Assembly (NCBI GenBank): GCA_031401815.1
Contig: JANNRW010000312.1
Coordinates: forward strand, 1 to 6,746
DNA: 6,746 nucleotides
Direction of reading: 5' to 3'
From: JANNRW01 sp031401815
Lineage (GTDB): Bacteria; Desulfobacterota; Desulfuromonadia; Geobacterales; DSM-12255
In this document: positions 5,383 to 6,746 of the stretch, piece after piece
Position numbering within the stretch: position 1 is the stretch's first letter
Layout of the letters: each line of letters begins with the position of its first letter
Translations under genes and position numbers: made by a program
The notes under the pieces: generated by a model
Database searches by the model: none
Seen by the model: the letters and a program-made list of their open reading frames with translations, nothing else
Told to the model about the DNA's origin: nothing

Positions 5383-6342
5383 TCAATTCAGCCGCGCCCC
5401 TTCACAGCGGTTCCGACCCCCCTCCTTGGCCGCATAGAGACACCGGTCTGCTCTCCCTAACAGTTCAAGCGCCATCTTTCCGGCATCAGGCTCCCCTTTG
5501 GGAGAGAAGCTTGCTGCGCCAAAGCTGGCGGTGATGCCTATCGCTCCTGCCGAAACAGTGATAGGTGTGCTTGAGACTGCATGCTTCAGCCGGTTGGCAA
5601 CTATCATTGCGCCGTCTATATCGGTTTCCGGCAGGATCACGATGAACTCTTCTCCGCCATAGCGAGCCAGCCAGTCTACCTCTTCCCGTACCTGACCCTT
5701 GATCCGCAGGGCAAAATTCTGTAGAACCTCGTCTCCGGTTCTGTGGCCGTAGGTATCGTTGACTGACTTGAAATGATCTATGTCTGAGAAAATTACTGAG
5801 AGTGGGCGGTCATAACGGAAGGCTCGCTTCACCTCCATCGGGAGCCTTTGATCCAGAAAACCCCGGTTGTATAGGCGAGTCAGGGAGTCAGTGGTGGCGA
5901 GCTGTCTGGCCTCCTCCAGGCATCTCCTGAGAGTCTGTTCCAGTTTGAGGACGCGATGGGCAGTTGCCAGCCGCATGGCCAGTTCAGTGGGCTTTACCGG
6001 TTTTACCAGGTATTCGTCAAAGCCTGCTTCCATTGCTTCATGGATATTTTCCTTGCCGTTGAGAGCGGTAAGGAGAATGACATAAGTAAACTGATCCTGG
6101 TATTTTTCCCTGATGAGACTACAGAGTTCAAGCCCGGTCATATTAGGCATTATCCAGTCGGTGATAATGATCGGATAGTAACCGCTTTTGAAAATTTCGA
6201 CAGCCTGGTGCCCGTCCGACGCGGTCACAACCTCGTAACCGAGCTCTTTCAGGCTGTTCTGTAGAAAAGTGCGCTGGAAAAGGTTGTCATCTGCTATCAG
6301 GATGGGAAAATCGGGTCTGGATAAAACTCTTCGCTCATTCAT
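5383..6342 (-). CDS. Response regulator diguanylate cyclase (REC-GGDEF)
   Basis: A 319-residue cytoplasmic protein that should make cyclic di-GMP from two GTP when phosphorylated. The receiver domain (about 12-130) has Asp18/Asp19, phosphoacceptor Asp62 in TDWIMP, Thr92 and Lys114. A linker helix (about 131-150) leads to D-S-L-T-R-L-Y-N-R, the usual start of GGDEF domains. The catalytic domain (about 150-315) has F-S-D-I-D-H-F-K with metal-binding Asp187, N-D-T-Y-G-H, and the active-site loop GGEEF (229-233), a functional variant of GGDEF. The usual RxxD inhibitory site five residues before GGEEF reads E-E-V-D, so product inhibition at that site is probably absent or altered. The ATG at 6342 was chosen because AGGAG lies 10 nt upstream; the open frame before it (to 6429) overlaps the likely promoter. 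It resembles PleD-type regulators but has one receiver and not two. Its kinase is unknown; the nearby hybrid kinase is a candidate only. Confidence 0.94.
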   Translation of the reverse strand: MNERRVLSRPDFPILIADDNLFQRTFLQNSLKELGYEVVTASDGHQAVEIFKSGYYPIIITDWIMPNMTGLELCSLIREKYQDQFTYVILLTALNGKENIHEAMEAGFDEYLVKPVKPTELAMRLATAHRVLKLEQTLRRCLEEARQLATTDSLTRLYNRGFLDQRLPMEVKRAFRYDRPLSVIFSDIDHFKSVNDTYGHRTGDEVLQNFALRIKGQVREEVDWLARYGGEEFIVILPETDIDGAMIVANRLKHAVSSTPITVSAGAIGITASFGAASFSPKGEPDAGKMALELLGRADRCLYAAKEGGRNRCEGARLN

Positions 6343-6409
6343 CGTAACTGTTCTCCTGATTGCAGAAGAGAGGAGTACATGGGTTATGCAGGTGAGGAAA
6401 TTTCGCCAG

Positions 6410-6437
6410 ATTATAGTTATAAATTGCATAATTACAA
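6410..6437 (-). promoter_or_regulatory. Sigma-70 promoter of the diguanylate cyclase gene
   Basis: On the minus strand TTGTAA (6437-6432), a 16-nt spacer and a consensus TATAAT (6415-6410). The transcript would start near 6403, giving a leader of about 60 nt. This is the best promoter in the window. Confidence 0.6.
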
Positions 6438-6532
6438 CATAAAATCCAGACCCGGAAAGTTACACAAACTCTTTTCAATTTCTGCCTTATGACCCCCTTT
6501 CGCACTTCTTGTTCTCCAACCGGTTTCAATCA

Positions 6533-6561
6533 TTGACATTATTCATTTCTGAGGGTAGTGT
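6533..6561 (+). promoter_or_regulatory. Candidate promoter reading toward the transposase
   Basis: Consensus -35 TTGACA (6533-6538), a 17-nt spacer and a weak -10, TAGTGT (6556-6561), about 115 nt before the transposase ATG. Whether it lies inside the insertion element or in flanking DNA cannot be told. Apart from this and the cyclase promoter, I see no gene in 6343-6676. Confidence 0.4.
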
Positions 6562-6676
6562 GCAATTATCAATTGTTGTTTTAAACAGGCATTCCGCTCT
6601 TGTCCATCTGAAGTGGTTGCGCTTTCTGAGACATGTGTGTAAGCAATGAACCTCGCTATTTCAAAAGGAGAGTTCA

Positions 6677-6746
6677 ATGCAACAACATCGTACACGTCAC
6701 AGCGCAGCTTTTAAGGCCAAGGTCGCTTTGGCCGCACTATCAGAGT
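6677..6746 (+). CDS. IS3-family transposase OrfA, N-terminus, cut by the window edge
   Basis: The first 23 codons of an open frame that leaves the window. The residues R-H-S-A-A-F-K-A-K-V-A-L-A-A-L are the typical opening of IS3-family OrfA proteins (HTH_Tnp_1 type), whose helix-turn-helix would follow outside the window. AAGGAGAG lies 4 nt before the ATG. In IS3 elements OrfA is joined to the DDE-domain OrfB by frameshifting. The left end of the element should lie within about 100 nt upstream, but I could not fix a terminal inverted repeat without seeing the right end. Only 23 residues are available, so the subgroup is open. Confidence 0.8.
   Translation, partial: MQQHRTRHSAAFKAKVALAALSE

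Overview
The window looks like accessory chromosomal DNA of a Geobacter-like deltaproteobacterium (Desulfuromonadota). The reasons are a MASE3-PAS-PAS hybrid kinase, a PleD-style REC-GGDEF regulator, small thiol proteins and an apparent selenocysteine codon. This placement is an inference from gene types and style; no rRNA or other marker is present.

Left part (1-967, minus strand): a two-gene thiol/sulfur operon. The first gene (488-904) is a secreted single-domain rhodanese whose frame is interrupted by one in-frame TGA at 614-616. The 41 codons after the TGA encode an intact rhodanese C-terminal half. The TGA lies where I recall related rhodaneses having a second cysteine (C-x-C, then E-x-x-S-A), and a bacterial SECIS-like hairpin (581-599) starts 14 nt after it. 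I read it as selenocysteine: a 138-residue selenoprotein with a Cys95-Ala-Sec97 active-site motif, not a truncated gene. The second gene (41-454) is a DCC/DUF393 thiol-disulfide oxidoreductase with CxxC. A perfect 8-bp hairpin between the two genes covers the second gene's ribosome binding site and could couple its translation to complete read-through of the selenoprotein.

Spacer (905-1413): no protein gene. It holds a 94-nt composite palindromic repeat, candidate divergent promoters and a leader hairpin before the kinase.

Centre (1414-4134, plus strand): a 906-residue membrane hybrid histidine kinase. A convergent gene (4221-5228, minus) encodes an uncharacterised MNT-superfamily nucleotidyltransferase resembling NTP_transf_8. 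A perfect 11-bp dyad sits over its probable promoter. Next comes a short run of 7-bp tandem repeats.

Right part: a REC-GGDEF diguanylate cyclase (5383-6342, minus) with a good sigma-70 promoter and no canonical RxxD inhibitory site. The window then runs into the first 23 codons of an IS3-type transposase OrfA (6677 to the edge, plus), so a mobile element borders the region.

The kinase and the cyclase are both phospho-signalling proteins and could work in one pathway, but nothing in the layout proves it: they are on opposite strands with an unrelated gene between them.
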